5,473 bases of DNA from contig PKXI01000239.1 in NCBI GenBank assembly GCA_003133425.1, forward strand, positions 31,647-37,119, given 5' to 3'. Positions 5,447 to 5,473 of this stretch are shown piece after piece. The notes beneath the pieces are model-generated. The model did not search any database. It was given only the letters and a program-made list of their open reading frames with translations, and was not told where the DNA came from. The stretch comes from Acidobacteriaceae bacterium (GTDB lineage Bacteria > Acidobacteriota > Terriglobia > Terriglobales > Acidobacteriaceae). A program made the position numbers and the translations under genes. The stretch's first letter is position 1, and each line of letters begins with the position of its first letter.

Positions 5447-5473
5447 TGTCCTGAGTCCGAGTTTCCGTGGATA

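Overview
The window looks like a chromosomal segment of a GC-rich Gram-negative bacterium, most probably an acidobacterium. The reasons are the Tat-exported aldo/keto reductase, a LolA-like carrier directly downstream of serS, and runs of a 7-nt TCAG-phased repeat between genes, a style I associate from memory with acidobacterial genomes. No taxonomic marker is present, so this placement is an inference.

Layout, left to right. A heptad repeat (1-22) precedes a Tat-signal aldo/keto reductase gene (37-912, +). A gene-free stretch (913-1359) follows. It carries two more heptad arrays in opposite orientation, a run of six T-rich 10-bp blocks (1101-1160) and three degenerate 33-nt tandem repeats (1244-1342). 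Its middle part is about 45% GC by hand count, against about 67% in a sampled 60-nt line of the neighbouring gene. A TerC-family membrane protein gene (1360-2232, -) ends inside another heptad array, which supplies its last codons and its stop. Divergent from it, a type II NADH dehydrogenase gene (2334-2928, +) is broken: its N-terminal FAD-binding third and C-terminal membrane-anchor end are joined in different frames, and the middle is missing. A fourth intergenic heptad array follows its stop codon.

The rest is a compact + strand cluster: serS (2994-4325), a 123-residue single-pass membrane protein of unknown function (4322-4693, overlapping serS by ATGA), and a LolA/outer-membrane lipoprotein-sorting-like secreted protein (4748-5446). 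The last two probably act at the cell envelope and are likely co-transcribed with the housekeeping seryl-tRNA synthetase.

I do not see a defence system, CRISPR array, transposase, rRNA or tRNA. The most unusual material is the repeat-rich stretch at 913-1376, the placement of heptad arrays at gene 3' ends, and the internally deleted NADH dehydrogenase.
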